Under the pieces are notes generated by a model. That model had not been told where the DNA came from, did no database searches, and saw nothing but the letters and a program-made list of their open reading frames with translations. This document shows, piece by piece, positions 6,886 to 13,954 of a stretch of 44,150 nucleotides of DNA (the first letter of the stretch is position 1; each line of letters opens with the position of its first letter). The translations under genes and the position numbers were made by a program. The stretch comes from a virus: IMG/VR virus record IMGVR_UViG_3300035698_006860, positions 1-44,150 of that record, one strand, 5' to 3'.

Positions 6886-7190
6886 AAATTTCCTTCAATT
6901 CTTTTAATTCCTTTAATGCAGTTCACAGCCTGTTTTACGTCGGTCCACACCCAAGACAGTCCTTCTGCGCGGGCAACTGCTTTGAGGTTTTCCTGCTGGA
7001 TTCGCGTAGGTTCTTTCCCGGGCAGTTTAACTTCACCTTCGAAGTATAATCCGAATCGACAGCCGTATATATCGGCATGTCCACGTCCTGTATACGCACT
7101 AGCAACATGGGCATGAACGCGAATATTACCAGGGTCGATTTTCTTGATGGCTTTCACTATCTTACCTTGTAGTTTAGATTCTTCACTCAC
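6819..7190 (-). CDS. VRR-NUC domain endonuclease (123 aa)
   Basis: The product matches the compact phage VRR-NUC fold of the PD-(D/E)XK superfamily: GRGHADIYG (35-43, Asp40), YFEGEVK (49-55, Glu53 and Lys55) and the helix Q65/Q66 that follows. Family members cleave branched DNA such as Holliday junctions. The C-terminal 30 residues are a polar tail. The start is GTG within a GTGA-type overlap with the preceding gene. It lies just after the SNF2-type helicase, a common phage pairing. Confidence 0.88.
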   Translation of the reverse strand: MSEESKLQGKIVKAIKKIDPGNIRVHAHVASAYTGRGHADIYGCRFGLYFEGEVKLPGKEPTRIQQENLKAVARAEGLSWVWTDVKQAVNCIKGIKRIEGNLCHAELSTLSNEPPQTNNEKQA

Positions 7191-7443
7191 TTTTTACCAG
7201 TATCCCTATTGGCACCATATTACACCGGGCGGCTGTGGCGACTTGCTCTCCAACCATTCCCGGTGTTGCTATATCGCCGGTATCAAATAACGCACAGCCT
7301 GCGTTGCAAAATGGTGCCATACTACTGTATGGACAGGTCAAGACTGTTAATTTGTCACCATCGATACGATGGAGAGCGTCGGGTATTGTGACAGCATTCT
7401 CATCCATTGATAGCTTAATCGGTTTAAGTGTTACTTTTTTCAT
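7183..7443 (-). CDS. Hypothetical cysteine-containing small protein (86 aa)
   Basis: The centre of the protein holds the cluster CPYSSMAPFCNAGCALF (37-53) and another Cys at residue 74, which could bind metal. No known domain is recognised. AAGGA lies about 12 bases before the ATG. The 3' end overlaps the VRR-NUC start by eight bases, so the two are probably translated together. Confidence 0.65.
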   Translation of the reverse strand: MKKVTLKPIKLSMDENAVTIPDALHRIDGDKLTVLTCPYSSMAPFCNAGCALFDTGDIATPGMVGEQVATAARCNMVPIGILVKSE

Positions 7444-7445
7444 AA

Positions 7446-7931
7446 TTATCGTACTTCCTTAATTAAAAATGGTTCTTCGTGATCTGACTCATAGCCAGGT
7501 AAATTATAGAATATATCCCTCACTGTTGAACGGAGATCTTTGGGTTTGGTGCGAGGTTGCCAGGGGATAGTCCAGGTGGTGGCATCTCTAGACGTCCATG
7601 TAGAAAAAAGCATTTCTTCCACAGTTAGCCAAGGATCCTCATCACCCAAAGGGAAACTTTCAATATAGTATGGAAGTTTTCTTATTCTTTGCCATGCCTT
7701 TAATGGTCGAACAGTAATAATCCTATGCCTATGTTGTGAATCTAACCCTTCTGTTAACATTGTCACTTCTACACGAGTTATTGTCTTATCCTTAAACCAT
7801 TCTTCTCCTATCTCTCCTAGTTTCACGATTAATGAACTGACATGTTGCTGAGTATAGGTTGTATGGCCCCGATTGAGGAATAACAAAATCGCCGGGAGGG
7901 TTTTTATTTTTTTAGGTTGTTTTTTATTCAT
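7446..7931 (-). CDS. Hypothetical protein (161 aa)
   Basis: A basic start (MNKKQPKKIK) leads into a mixed alpha/beta sequence rich in Trp, with WQRIRKLPYYIESFPLGD and WTSRDATTWTIPWQP. I do not recognise the family. The ATG overlaps the helicase stop by four bases (ATGA). Its position between helicase and nuclease suggests a role in DNA metabolism, but this is context only. Confidence 0.65.
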   Translation of the reverse strand: MNKKQPKKIKTLPAILLFLNRGHTTYTQQHVSSLIVKLGEIGEEWFKDKTITRVEVTMLTEGLDSQHRHRIITVRPLKAWQRIRKLPYYIESFPLGDEDPWLTVEEMLFSTWTSRDATTWTIPWQPRTKPKDLRSTVRDIFYNLPGYESDHEEPFLIKEVR

Positions 7932-9337
7932 AATTCACTTTTTAAATGCTTATATATAAGATTGCACATTTGTTGTTTACTAAGAGTTTTTCCTACGACT
8001 TGCTCTTCTATAGTATCGCGTGACACAATTACATAATTGGTTACTTTATTCTTTTGTCCAATTCGTGGCAGCCGGTCTCTACTCTGGCTTGTAAGTTCCC
8101 AACTCCAATCAGGATTTACCCAAATTGCTTCACTCGCATTATATTGAAAATTAAGTCCATGGGCTCCACTCATCGGGTTAATTATGATATATTTTACTTT
8201 CTCGTTTTTTTTGTCCTTGAATGCATCGATAGCCTTGTGTCTTTCTTCCTGACCCCCGCGTAACGCTACGGCAGAATCACCAAGTTCAATGCTTAATTGC
8301 TCGATGATATGTACCCAATTACTCCATATCACTACCTGGCGACCTTCCAAGTGGTCCAGAATTTCAACGACTGCTTTGATCTTTGAAGTGCCGAAAATGT
8401 GAGTTTCATCTTCGTTATATACGAATCCACAAGATAGTTGTCGAAGTTTCTGTTGACATGTTAAAATAAATTCAGCTATGACCACGTTACCGGACTCAAG
8501 TTTTATTACAAGATCTTTCTTCATACTATTGTATGCGTCCATTTCTTTCTTAGTCAAACTAATTTTCCGAGTCACGTTTATTACAGGTGGGAGGTCTATG
8601 GCCTCTTCTTTGCGCACAATGTCCACCACTGGAGCCATAAGCTCAGTAAATTGCTTTAGCATTCGCTTACGGAATACAAGCTTCTTCAATTGACCACCTA
8701 AAGGAATCATATTAAAGAACCTTGAACGGAACGAGAAGAATGATGGGACAATTCTGCCACACCGATTTTCTTCAGCGAATATTTTAGGTGCCACGAATGT
8801 GATTTGTGCCCAGTATTCGGATTCATTGTTCGGGGCTGGAGTGGCACTGAGGCAATATCGGAATGGAACGATGTCAGTTGCGTTCGATGGGTATTCTTTG
8901 CATGAGACACCGGCCAAAGAAAGTAGTGCTTTCGTGATCTGTGATTTATAAGATTTCATCATGCTGGATTCGTCTACAAAAATAATATTAAACTTCTTTT
9001 TCTTAATGTCTTCAAAAAGAATTTTGTACTGTTCTGGAGTGGTCATATATAAATCGTGATCTTCGGCAAGCTTCGGACGACGTTTCTTCTGGTTCTTATC
9101 CCAGAATACAATATAATCAATTTCAGGAGCGAATTGATTCAAGTCAGAGATCCACGCGTCTTCGATGATTCCTATCCTGCATACTATCAATGTCTTACAA
9201 TTTGGTACAAACTGCATAGCATACTGTATGAGCTTAATTGCTGTATAAGTTTTACCAATTCCGCAATCGTGGAAGAAGCACATGTTACGTTGTTTTCCTT
9301 TTTCGATTGCAATTAGTTGATGTTTAAATGGTTTCAT
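7928..9337 (-). CDS. SNF2/SF2-type helicase (469 aa)
   Basis: Superfamily 2 motifs appear in order: Walker A HDCGIGKTYT (23-32, Lys29), the DExx box as VDESSMM (121-127), motif III CLSATPAPNN (162-171), motif V GAHGLNFQYN and motif VI SQSRDRLPRIGQ, the SNF2-like arginine motif. The DESS form replaces DEAH, as in many phage members. It would use ATP to move on or remodel duplex DNA during replication or recombination. It overlaps both neighbours by ATGA and is followed closely by the VRR-NUC nuclease. Confidence 0.92.
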   Translation of the reverse strand: MKPFKHQLIAIEKGKQRNMCFFHDCGIGKTYTAIKLIQYAMQFVPNCKTLIVCRIGIIEDAWISDLNQFAPEIDYIVFWDKNQKKRRPKLAEDHDLYMTTPEQYKILFEDIKKKKFNIIFVDESSMMKSYKSQITKALLSLAGVSCKEYPSNATDIVPFRYCLSATPAPNNESEYWAQITFVAPKIFAEENRCGRIVPSFFSFRSRFFNMIPLGGQLKKLVFRKRMLKQFTELMAPVVDIVRKEEAIDLPPVINVTRKISLTKKEMDAYNSMKKDLVIKLESGNVVIAEFILTCQQKLRQLSCGFVYNEDETHIFGTSKIKAVVEILDHLEGRQVVIWSNWVHIIEQLSIELGDSAVALRGGQEERHKAIDAFKDKKNEKVKYIIINPMSGAHGLNFQYNASEAIWVNPDWSWELTSQSRDRLPRIGQKNKVTNYVIVSRDTIEEQVVGKTLSKQQMCNLIYKHLKSEL

Positions 9338-9543
9338 TTTCTCATCTTTGCTGCTGCTGCATTAGCGAACAAGGAGCGTAGCCAGGCGGGGACTGATGAA
9401 GGCTTTGTTGCTTTAATTTTTCCTTTAGTGCCTCTCGACTGTAGCCGGTTTACTTTCCGTGATTGCGGATTTAATTTTTTCTTTTGTTTCTTCTTTTGTT
9501 TCTTCATTTTTTTCTTCATTTTTTTCTTCATTTTTTTCTTCAT
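9334..9543 (-). CDS. Very basic lysine-repeat protein (69 aa)
   Basis: The first 23 residues are almost only Lys with spaced Met and Gln: MKKKMKKKMKKKMKKQKKKQ then KKK. The rest is also basic (NPQSRKVNRLQSRGTKGKIK) and ends AAAAKMRK. The coding DNA has 12-base repeats. Both ends overlap neighbours by ATGA, which supports real translation. A nucleic-acid-binding, histone-like role is plausible; nothing more can be said. Confidence 0.65.
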   Translation of the reverse strand: MKKKMKKKMKKKMKKQKKKQKKKLNPQSRKVNRLQSRGTKGKIKATKPSSVPAWLRSLFANAAAAKMRK

Positions 9544-9803
9544 TTTTTTCTTGCCATCTTTCTTGCTACTTTATATCCGGTAAGTTCATAAACTCGTTTC
9601 ATATTAGTAACAACGATCTCCGTTGGTTTTTTTTTACGTTTAATCATTGCAAGGATCACACCATCTTCTCTCGCTCTGACTACATACCCCTGGATGCTGG
9701 CAGTGCTACATTCACAATCTTCTGCTAAAGTTTCTTTAGTTCTACCGAATGATGAAATATTTTCTAAAAATGTGTCATATTTACTTTTTCTTCTTTTAAT
9801 CAT
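9540..9803 (-). CDS. Small winged-helix/HTH DNA-binding protein (87 aa)
   Basis: The start at 9803 is preferred over 9815 because GGAAG lies five bases upstream and the ATG overlaps the previous stop (ATGA). The segment DTFLENISSFGRTKETLAED followed by CECSTASIQGYVVRAREDG looks like a helix-turn-helix with wing, and the C-terminus is very basic (YKVARKMARKK). It may be a transcription regulator of the replication unit. No operator is identified. Confidence 0.65.
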   Translation of the reverse strand: MIKRRKSKYDTFLENISSFGRTKETLAEDCECSTASIQGYVVRAREDGVILAMIKRKKKPTEIVVTNMKRVYELTGYKVARKMARKK

Positions 9804-10042
9804 TTGTTCTTCCATCGTTGTATGAATAGCCCGGAAGCACGGTGCCCCCGGGTTATTGAAAAAGTTAATCCCTTGCCGTGATTCATACAGTTGCCGGGCA
9901 AGGACGTTATTGTTATATCACAAGGCAGCAAGCTTAATGGCTGTGATGGACAAATCGCACACTGCACTGGACTCAGCCCGATCATGAACGCTGCTGTTAA
10001 GCTACTTGTGATATATTTATTTTTAAAACTGATTTTATTCAC
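9800..10042 (-). CDS. Hypothetical small cysteine-containing protein (80 aa)
   Basis: The frame starts with GTG three bases after the stop of the SSB-like gene and ends with TGA overlapping the next ATG (ATGA), which argues that it is translated. It contains CAICPSQPLSLLPC (29-42) and SLPGNCMNHGKGLTF. The N-terminal 27 residues are mildly hydrophobic. No ribosome site is obvious, so coupling from upstream is assumed. The family is not recognised. Confidence 0.5.
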   Translation of the reverse strand: MNKISFKNKYITSSLTAAFMIGLSPVQCAICPSQPLSLLPCDITITSLPGNCMNHGKGLTFSITRGHRASGLFIQRWKNK

Positions 10043-10045
10043 TTT

Positions 10046-11221
10046 TTAATCGTTACAGCTAGCTGCCACTTCTTGTGATATGCTAGATGTAATGAAATTC
10101 TTAGTTTCCTTGTACGCTGGAAGGACGTGGCTATTGAGGAATTCAGAATTATACACCAAACCGCTCTTCTCTAATTGAAGAACACTACTGGACATAGAGC
10201 CGTATTCTTTTGTAGCAAGGGTGAATTTAACATTCAGAGCTTGATATTTTCCACCTGGAGCCGTTGATTTAGCACTCACTATAAAAGGTAGAATGCCTTT
10301 CGCAAGTCCTGGGTCCAATGATGTTGGTGGAAGCTTTAATACTACTGGCACCCGCTGGCTGTCAATCAGGATATACAACCATATCTTATTAGAACATAGT
10401 TTGCCTTTTTTATTACCGTGAATAGCCGTACCGAATCTATTGGCAACGCACTCCTTACAATAAGTTACGGGCTGGACATCAAATACATCGGATGGTAGGG
10501 CTGAAGAAGCGGTTCGATTATTCAATGCACACCAGGCATTCAGATGAACCTGCATCGCCATGGAATCAACGGACATACGCTGAAGTTCAATATCAGCCGT
10601 TATTTTTTTAATGATAGCTACATACTTCTCACTGGTCACACCATTCCGTAATTTTATCTTACAGAATGGAAAATCGCCACCATCTGGCATCTTGCCATTA
10701 GTCGAGCTACATACTGGTGGCTCATTTTCACTATCACCAAATTTTTTGTAAAATAAAGCATTGACATTATGAAGAAGCAAAATGTGCCCAGTGAAAGAGG
10801 GAGTTAATTCTCCGTCTGGCATTTTGAACTGAGCAGCCTCCTTCATAATTTCAACAACTGGTAGCTGTATTCCCAGGGGCATGTCATCAGCGTCGTCCCC
10901 GCCGAACATTTCATGGACTTCGGACTCGGAGAAAGGAGTAAGGACTTTAGTCTTTTCAATCTGTGTGTAGGTGTCTTTCAACGCTTCAGGTTCAGCATTC
11001 GTCGCTGCCCTCCATTCAACTTGTTTCTTCGCCGCTGTGTTCATTTCAACTTGCTTCTTCGTCATGTCAAACGCATCTTTAATCTGCTTGCCAATAGCTG
11101 AAGTTGGTTCGTCGGTTTCGATAGCAGCTTCTACGTTATCATTGGCTTCTTGTATTGCCTTTTCCTGTGCCGTCGTCAATGACATATCGCCAATAGGTTT
11201 CATTTTCTCAAACTGATCCAT
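10046..11221 (-). CDS. Probable OB-fold ssDNA-binding-like zinc protein (391 aa)
   Basis: The start at 11221 is chosen because AAAGGA lies six bases upstream; ATG at 11224 is also possible. An acidic, helical N-terminal third is followed by a domain with VCSS, FPFCK, YCKECVANRFGTA and KGKLCSNK, a cysteine arrangement seen in a phage family often placed with single-strand DNA-binding or recombination genes, then IWLYILIDSQRVPVVLKLPP, typical beta-rich OB-like sequence. I infer an SSB-like role from this and from its place in the replication unit. Confidence 0.6.
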   Translation of the reverse strand: MDQFEKMKPIGDMSLTTAQEKAIQEANDNVEAAIETDEPTSAIGKQIKDAFDMTKKQVEMNTAAKKQVEWRAATNAEPEALKDTYTQIEKTKVLTPFSESEVHEMFGGDDADDMPLGIQLPVVEIMKEAAQFKMPDGELTPSFTGHILLLHNVNALFYKKFGDSENEPPVCSSTNGKMPDGGDFPFCKIKLRNGVTSEKYVAIIKKITADIELQRMSVDSMAMQVHLNAWCALNNRTASSALPSDVFDVQPVTYCKECVANRFGTAIHGNKKGKLCSNKIWLYILIDSQRVPVVLKLPPTSLDPGLAKGILPFIVSAKSTAPGGKYQALNVKFTLATKEYGSMSSSVLQLEKSGLVYNSEFLNSHVLPAYKETKNFITSSISQEVAASCND

Positions 11222-11239
11222 CATAGTTCCTTTCAAAAG

Positions 11240-11632
11240 TTATCGTTCACGTAATATTCGTAATGCTTCCAGACACTTGCTGAGAGCTATTCTTTCTTGT
11301 TGGTTTTTGCAGTGACCTTGTAACCTGTCAATGATAATTGCCAGTAAAGTTTGTTCGTTTAGTCCGTCAACACCATTCTCACGTGCCACTGGGCCGTCGT
11401 GAAATGGTATGATTAAATTTGCGACATTTTCTACACCATCATCAACCATCGTCATTCCAACGACGTATCCACGACTTTGGCGATTTGATGCTCTGTACCT
11501 ATCGCCGTCAAGCACACCAAGAGATATGAAATGATAATGTTCTTTCTTTCCTTCATGTGATATGATACGTCGTATGACAGGAGTAATGACCGGCTTGTAG
11601 ATTATTTCTTCTTGTTTCTTGGGACTGTTCAT
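11240..11632 (-). CDS. Acb2-like protein (candidate anti-CBASS cyclic-nucleotide sponge)
   Basis: Residues about 73-130 read LIIPFHDGPVARENGVDGLN then EQTLLAIIIDRLQGH, followed by ERIALSKCLEALRILRER. This follows the pattern of the Acb2/DUF7681 helical-hairpin family (F-x-D-G-P, G-V-(N/D)-G, LLaiviDRL, helix ending eaLxxLxxR). Phage Acb2 hexamers bind cyclic di- and trinucleotide signals and block CBASS immunity. About 72 extra N-terminal residues of unknown nature precede it. AGGA lies about ten bases before the ATG. It sits in the early/replication unit, fitting a counter-defence gene. The call rests on remembered motif similarity, not a search. Confidence 0.65.
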   Translation of the reverse strand: MNSPKKQEEIIYKPVITPVIRRIISHEGKKEHYHFISLGVLDGDRYRASNRQSRGYVVGMTMVDDGVENVANLIIPFHDGPVARENGVDGLNEQTLLAIIIDRLQGHCKNQQERIALSKCLEALRILRER

Positions 11633-11634
11633 CG

Positions 11635-12495
11635 TTAAAATATCCTGTCAATGATTTCAATGATGTATGTATTCTCAAGCTTGTCACCACTATCTGCCTT
11701 TTCTTGCAATAACTCAAGTACTCGCATAAAATACAGACTATCCACACCAGCTACTTGATCCTGTAGGGTTGGAATATCTTTCAAATTCAGTTCATTCAAC
11801 TGAATACACATCTTGAGATATTGACCAGCATTGCATTTCCATCCGCGGTTGATAAACTTACGAGTTCGGATTATACTACATAACGGGTACAAACTACCAT
11901 TGTATCGGAGCTCCTTAGCTAAAAGGCTTTCCAATGAATCAGGTGGTAATACAAGATTGTTAAATGCAGATGTCCAGTAACACATACAATGGACGAAGTC
12001 GAAGTTTTTATGAACTTCTTCCGGCTCTCCATAAAATCGCACAATCAACTGAACACTTCCAGACAGACTGATAGCATTGTCAGTAAACCATCGAGGACGG
12101 AATGGAAATACTGCTTCTGCATCACTAGGAGCATCAAAGGCAAGATCTCCTTCTCCAGGAAGCTCTTCGTCGTCCTGCGGCATCGCTACCGGATTATTTT
12201 TAATGCTAATTCTTACCCTCGCCTCGTCAGGGCTGACTAACAATGTTGGTGAAACTTTCCCTGTTTCAGTATTATATCTTTTGATATAATACTCAGCAAC
12301 AGCAATGACAGTTTCTTTGTTGGTGAAATATAGATCAAAGTCATTGACTTCTTCACCTAATAACATAGATGCGATACATCCTCCGGTAATAATAGTATTA
12401 TCTTTCACTAGCTTTTTGACTGCTTTATCTTCAATCGACTCAATAAGTTGGTTGAGTTTCTTTCTTAGTACATTTTTAATTGCTTTACGATTCAT
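11635..12495 (-). CDS. Nucleotidyltransferase-like protein (286 aa)
   Basis: The segment TIITGGCIASMLLGEEVNDF then DLYF (34-57) has the GG...DxD signature of the polymerase-beta nucleotidyltransferase fold, with Gly38-Gly39 and Asp52/Asp54. A second acidic motif may be NFDFVHCMCYW, where the Asp follows a beta strand. The helical C-terminus (LNLKDIPTLQDQVAGVDSLY) is like those in tRNA-nucleotidyltransferase-related phage proteins. The substrate is unknown. GGTGAAAC precedes the ATG. It lies directly upstream of the Acb2-like gene. Confidence 0.72.
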   Translation of the reverse strand: MNRKAIKNVLRKKLNQLIESIEDKAVKKLVKDNTIITGGCIASMLLGEEVNDFDLYFTNKETVIAVAEYYIKRYNTETGKVSPTLLVSPDEARVRISIKNNPVAMPQDDEELPGEGDLAFDAPSDAEAVFPFRPRWFTDNAISLSGSVQLIVRFYGEPEEVHKNFDFVHCMCYWTSAFNNLVLPPDSLESLLAKELRYNGSLYPLCSIIRTRKFINRGWKCNAGQYLKMCIQLNELNLKDIPTLQDQVAGVDSLYFMRVLELLQEKADSGDKLENTYIIEIIDRIF

Positions 12496-12604
12496 GTTTC
12501 ACCATCCCATCTTCAATGATAATCAATGAGCCATCAGGGTTTATTTCAGCGACTTTGATTCGTTTGACGTTCTCGGTTCTTAATTGTACTATTTTTCTGT
12601 TCAT
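12485..12604 (-). CDS. 39-residue protein matching the N-terminus of SMC/RecF-like ATPases
   Basis: The 39-codon frame reads MNRKIVQLRTENVKRIKVAE then INPDGSLIIIEDGMVKHES. The pattern I-x-L-x(3)-N-x-K-R-(I/L)-x(3)-I-x-PDG-x-(V/L)-x-I is that of the first strands of SMC/RecF-type ATPases, but the frame stops where the P-loop (G-x-N-x-x-GKSS) would begin. It overlaps the coiled-coil gene upstream by 59 bases and the nucleotidyltransferase start by 11. GGA lies about ten bases upstream. It could be a remnant, or a small protein that kept only this part. Confidence 0.5.
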   Translation of the reverse strand: MNRKIVQLRTENVKRIKVAEINPDGSLIIIEDGMVKHES

Positions 12605-12836
12605 AATTTTTATTCCATTCAATTTCTTTTAGTCCAATTCCTATAGTTTTAATTCTATTTTTACAGTTTGCAATATTGATATAATGACGATTAATCGTCT
12701 TATTGGCTCTACTCATATCCTTTTGATTTTTTTTTTTAAATTCTAAACATCTAGCTAATTCCGATTCAATTTCTTTTAGCTTGGAGTTTAAATAATCAAG
12801 CTCGATATGAAGTAGTTGAGATAAACTTCCAGACAT
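12546..12836 (-). CDS. Hypothetical coiled-coil protein (96 aa)
   Basis: Residues 5-60 form a charged heptad-like helix (LSQLLHIELDYLNSKLKEIE, then SELARCLEFKKKNQKDMSR), a probable coiled coil. The rest is basic and Asn-rich. The ATG overlaps the previous stop (TAATG), indicating coupling. No known domain is recognised. Its last 59 bases are shared, in another frame, with the 39-residue SMC-like fragment. Confidence 0.6.
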   Translation of the reverse strand: MSGSLSQLLHIELDYLNSKLKEIESELARCLEFKKKNQKDMSRANKTINRHYINIANCKNRIKTIGIGLKEIEWNKNYEQKNSTIKNRERQTNQSR

Positions 12837-13648
12837 TAAAATGCCTCAACTCTCACTTGAACTGAATGGCCTTCGTTCCATTTTTTCTTACCACGAATAG
12901 TCACAGAAGGACGGGTGCAGATTTTAAAAATGCTATCAGGAACGGCGATTGGTGCATCATCTGGAAGCTGCTTACCAGTTTTTTTACACTCTTCCATGGC
13001 TGTTTCGACTTTTTCAATATGTTCCTTGATCGTTGCACCCATTGTTTGGAAGTGAACTGAATCCTTGACAAATTCCGTTAAACCCTGATTGTCAAGATAT
13101 TGTAGGAATTGCATCGGGTCAACGCCGGCAGCCTTAAACGCTTCAGGGTTGAACTCGATATTCGTTTTAATGATACTCTTGTATCCATGCTCTCGGAACC
13201 AGTCAACCATCTGAGGTTTCTTCTTAGCATCACAGTATACGTCTGTCTTCATAATACGAACAGGGTGCAAGCCAGATTCGTATTTCTTAGCATCACAACC
13301 TTCTTGTTGCATGTCCAATGCGAGAGCTTCACGCTTCGCGTCAATGGCTTTCTTTCGCTCACTGAGCAATTCCCCCATCTGGATGCAAATTTGCTCCTCT
13401 CGGAGTATTTCCATTGCTTGCACTTCAAACGACTGAGATGGGGGCTCGTCAATAATATCGGTATCATCAGCAAACACAGCAAACACATCGAGGACATCGC
13501 TCATTTCTGTAGCTTCTAAGGGGAGTGAGGAGGTTAAAGAGTCAGGATTATTGTCAAGTTCTGAAGACATTCGACACTGGTGTTTCTTGTCACCATATTG
13601 TTCATCTGGTGTGAAAGCTTTGCCACATTTTGTACACATTTTAGCCAT
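12836..13648 (-). CDS. Hypothetical protein with N-terminal zinc finger (270 aa)
   Basis: It begins MAKMCTKCGKAFTPDEQYGD with Cys5, Cys8, His23 and Cys25, a small zinc-binding motif. An acidic low-complexity linker follows, then a helical region (residues 85-120) and a mixed domain with MVDWFREHGYKSIIKTNIEF, ending in beta-rich sequence. I do not recognise the family. It is the first gene of the replication unit, with AAGGTG eight bases before the ATG and a terminator-like hairpin immediately upstream. Being first suggests an early role. Confidence 0.7.
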   Translation of the reverse strand: MAKMCTKCGKAFTPDEQYGDKKHQCRMSSELDNNPDSLTSSLPLEATEMSDVLDVFAVFADDTDIIDEPPSQSFEVQAMEILREEQICIQMGELLSERKKAIDAKREALALDMQQEGCDAKKYESGLHPVRIMKTDVYCDAKKKPQMVDWFREHGYKSIIKTNIEFNPEAFKAAGVDPMQFLQYLDNQGLTEFVKDSVHFQTMGATIKEHIEKVETAMEECKKTGKQLPDDAPIAVPDSIFKICTRPSVTIRGKKKWNEGHSVQVRVEAF

Positions 13649-13662
13649 TATTATATCACCTT

Positions 13663-13738
13663 AAAAAAAATCCCATCAACTTGGTATCTAAAAGAAGTAG
13701 CAAAACCCTTAATGACTGAAGAACCAAGCTGACGGGAT
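13663..13738 (-). terminator. Leader hairpin with U-run upstream of the replication unit (attenuator candidate)
   Basis: Sixteen-base arms ATCCCATCAACTTGGT (13670-13685) and ACCAAGCTGACGGGAT (13723-13738) pair fully in leftward RNA if two G-U pairs are allowed. The loop is 37 bases, and eight T follow directly on the minus strand. It lies between the promoter at 13789-13816 and the first gene (13648), so most transcripts would stop here unless antitermination or a switch operates. A small terminated RNA is the alternative. Confidence 0.7.
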
Positions 13739-13788
13739 GAAAAGAGAATTGTTTTATTTAATTGCATTTTGCTACTTAACATACTTAA

Positions 13789-13816
13789 AGCATATACCAA
13801 GTTTGGGAAAAAGCAA
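13789..13816 (-). promoter_or_regulatory. Leftward promoter of the replication unit
   Basis: On the minus strand TTGCTT (13811-13816) and TATGCT (13789-13794) are separated by 16 bases, a sigma70-like arrangement. The -35 surroundings (TTATTTGCTTTTT) closely match the late promoter at 41227-41255. Transcription would start near 13782, before the leader hairpin. Confidence 0.6.
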
Positions 13817-13894
13817 ATAACTTTTTTGAAATATTTTTTCAGTAATACGTAACTCACTGCAAATACACAAGTTATATTAAAAAAGTTTTTTTTA

Positions 13895-13944
13895 GAAAAA
13901 TCTCCCTGTCCCCATTGGCCGTAACCTTGTGACAGACAGGGAGA
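13895..13944 (-). terminator. Late-operon terminator (leftward)
   Basis: Arms TCTCCCTGTC (13901-13910) and GACAGGGAGA (13935-13944) form a perfect 10-bp stem with a 24-base loop. On the minus strand the stem is followed by TTTTTC. It begins about ten bases past the stop of the ATP-grasp-like gene, marking the end of the late unit. The AT-rich stretch 13740-13895 holds only the next promoter. A 110-residue open frame across it is rejected. Confidence 0.88.
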
Positions 13945-13954
13945 CCAATAAATA

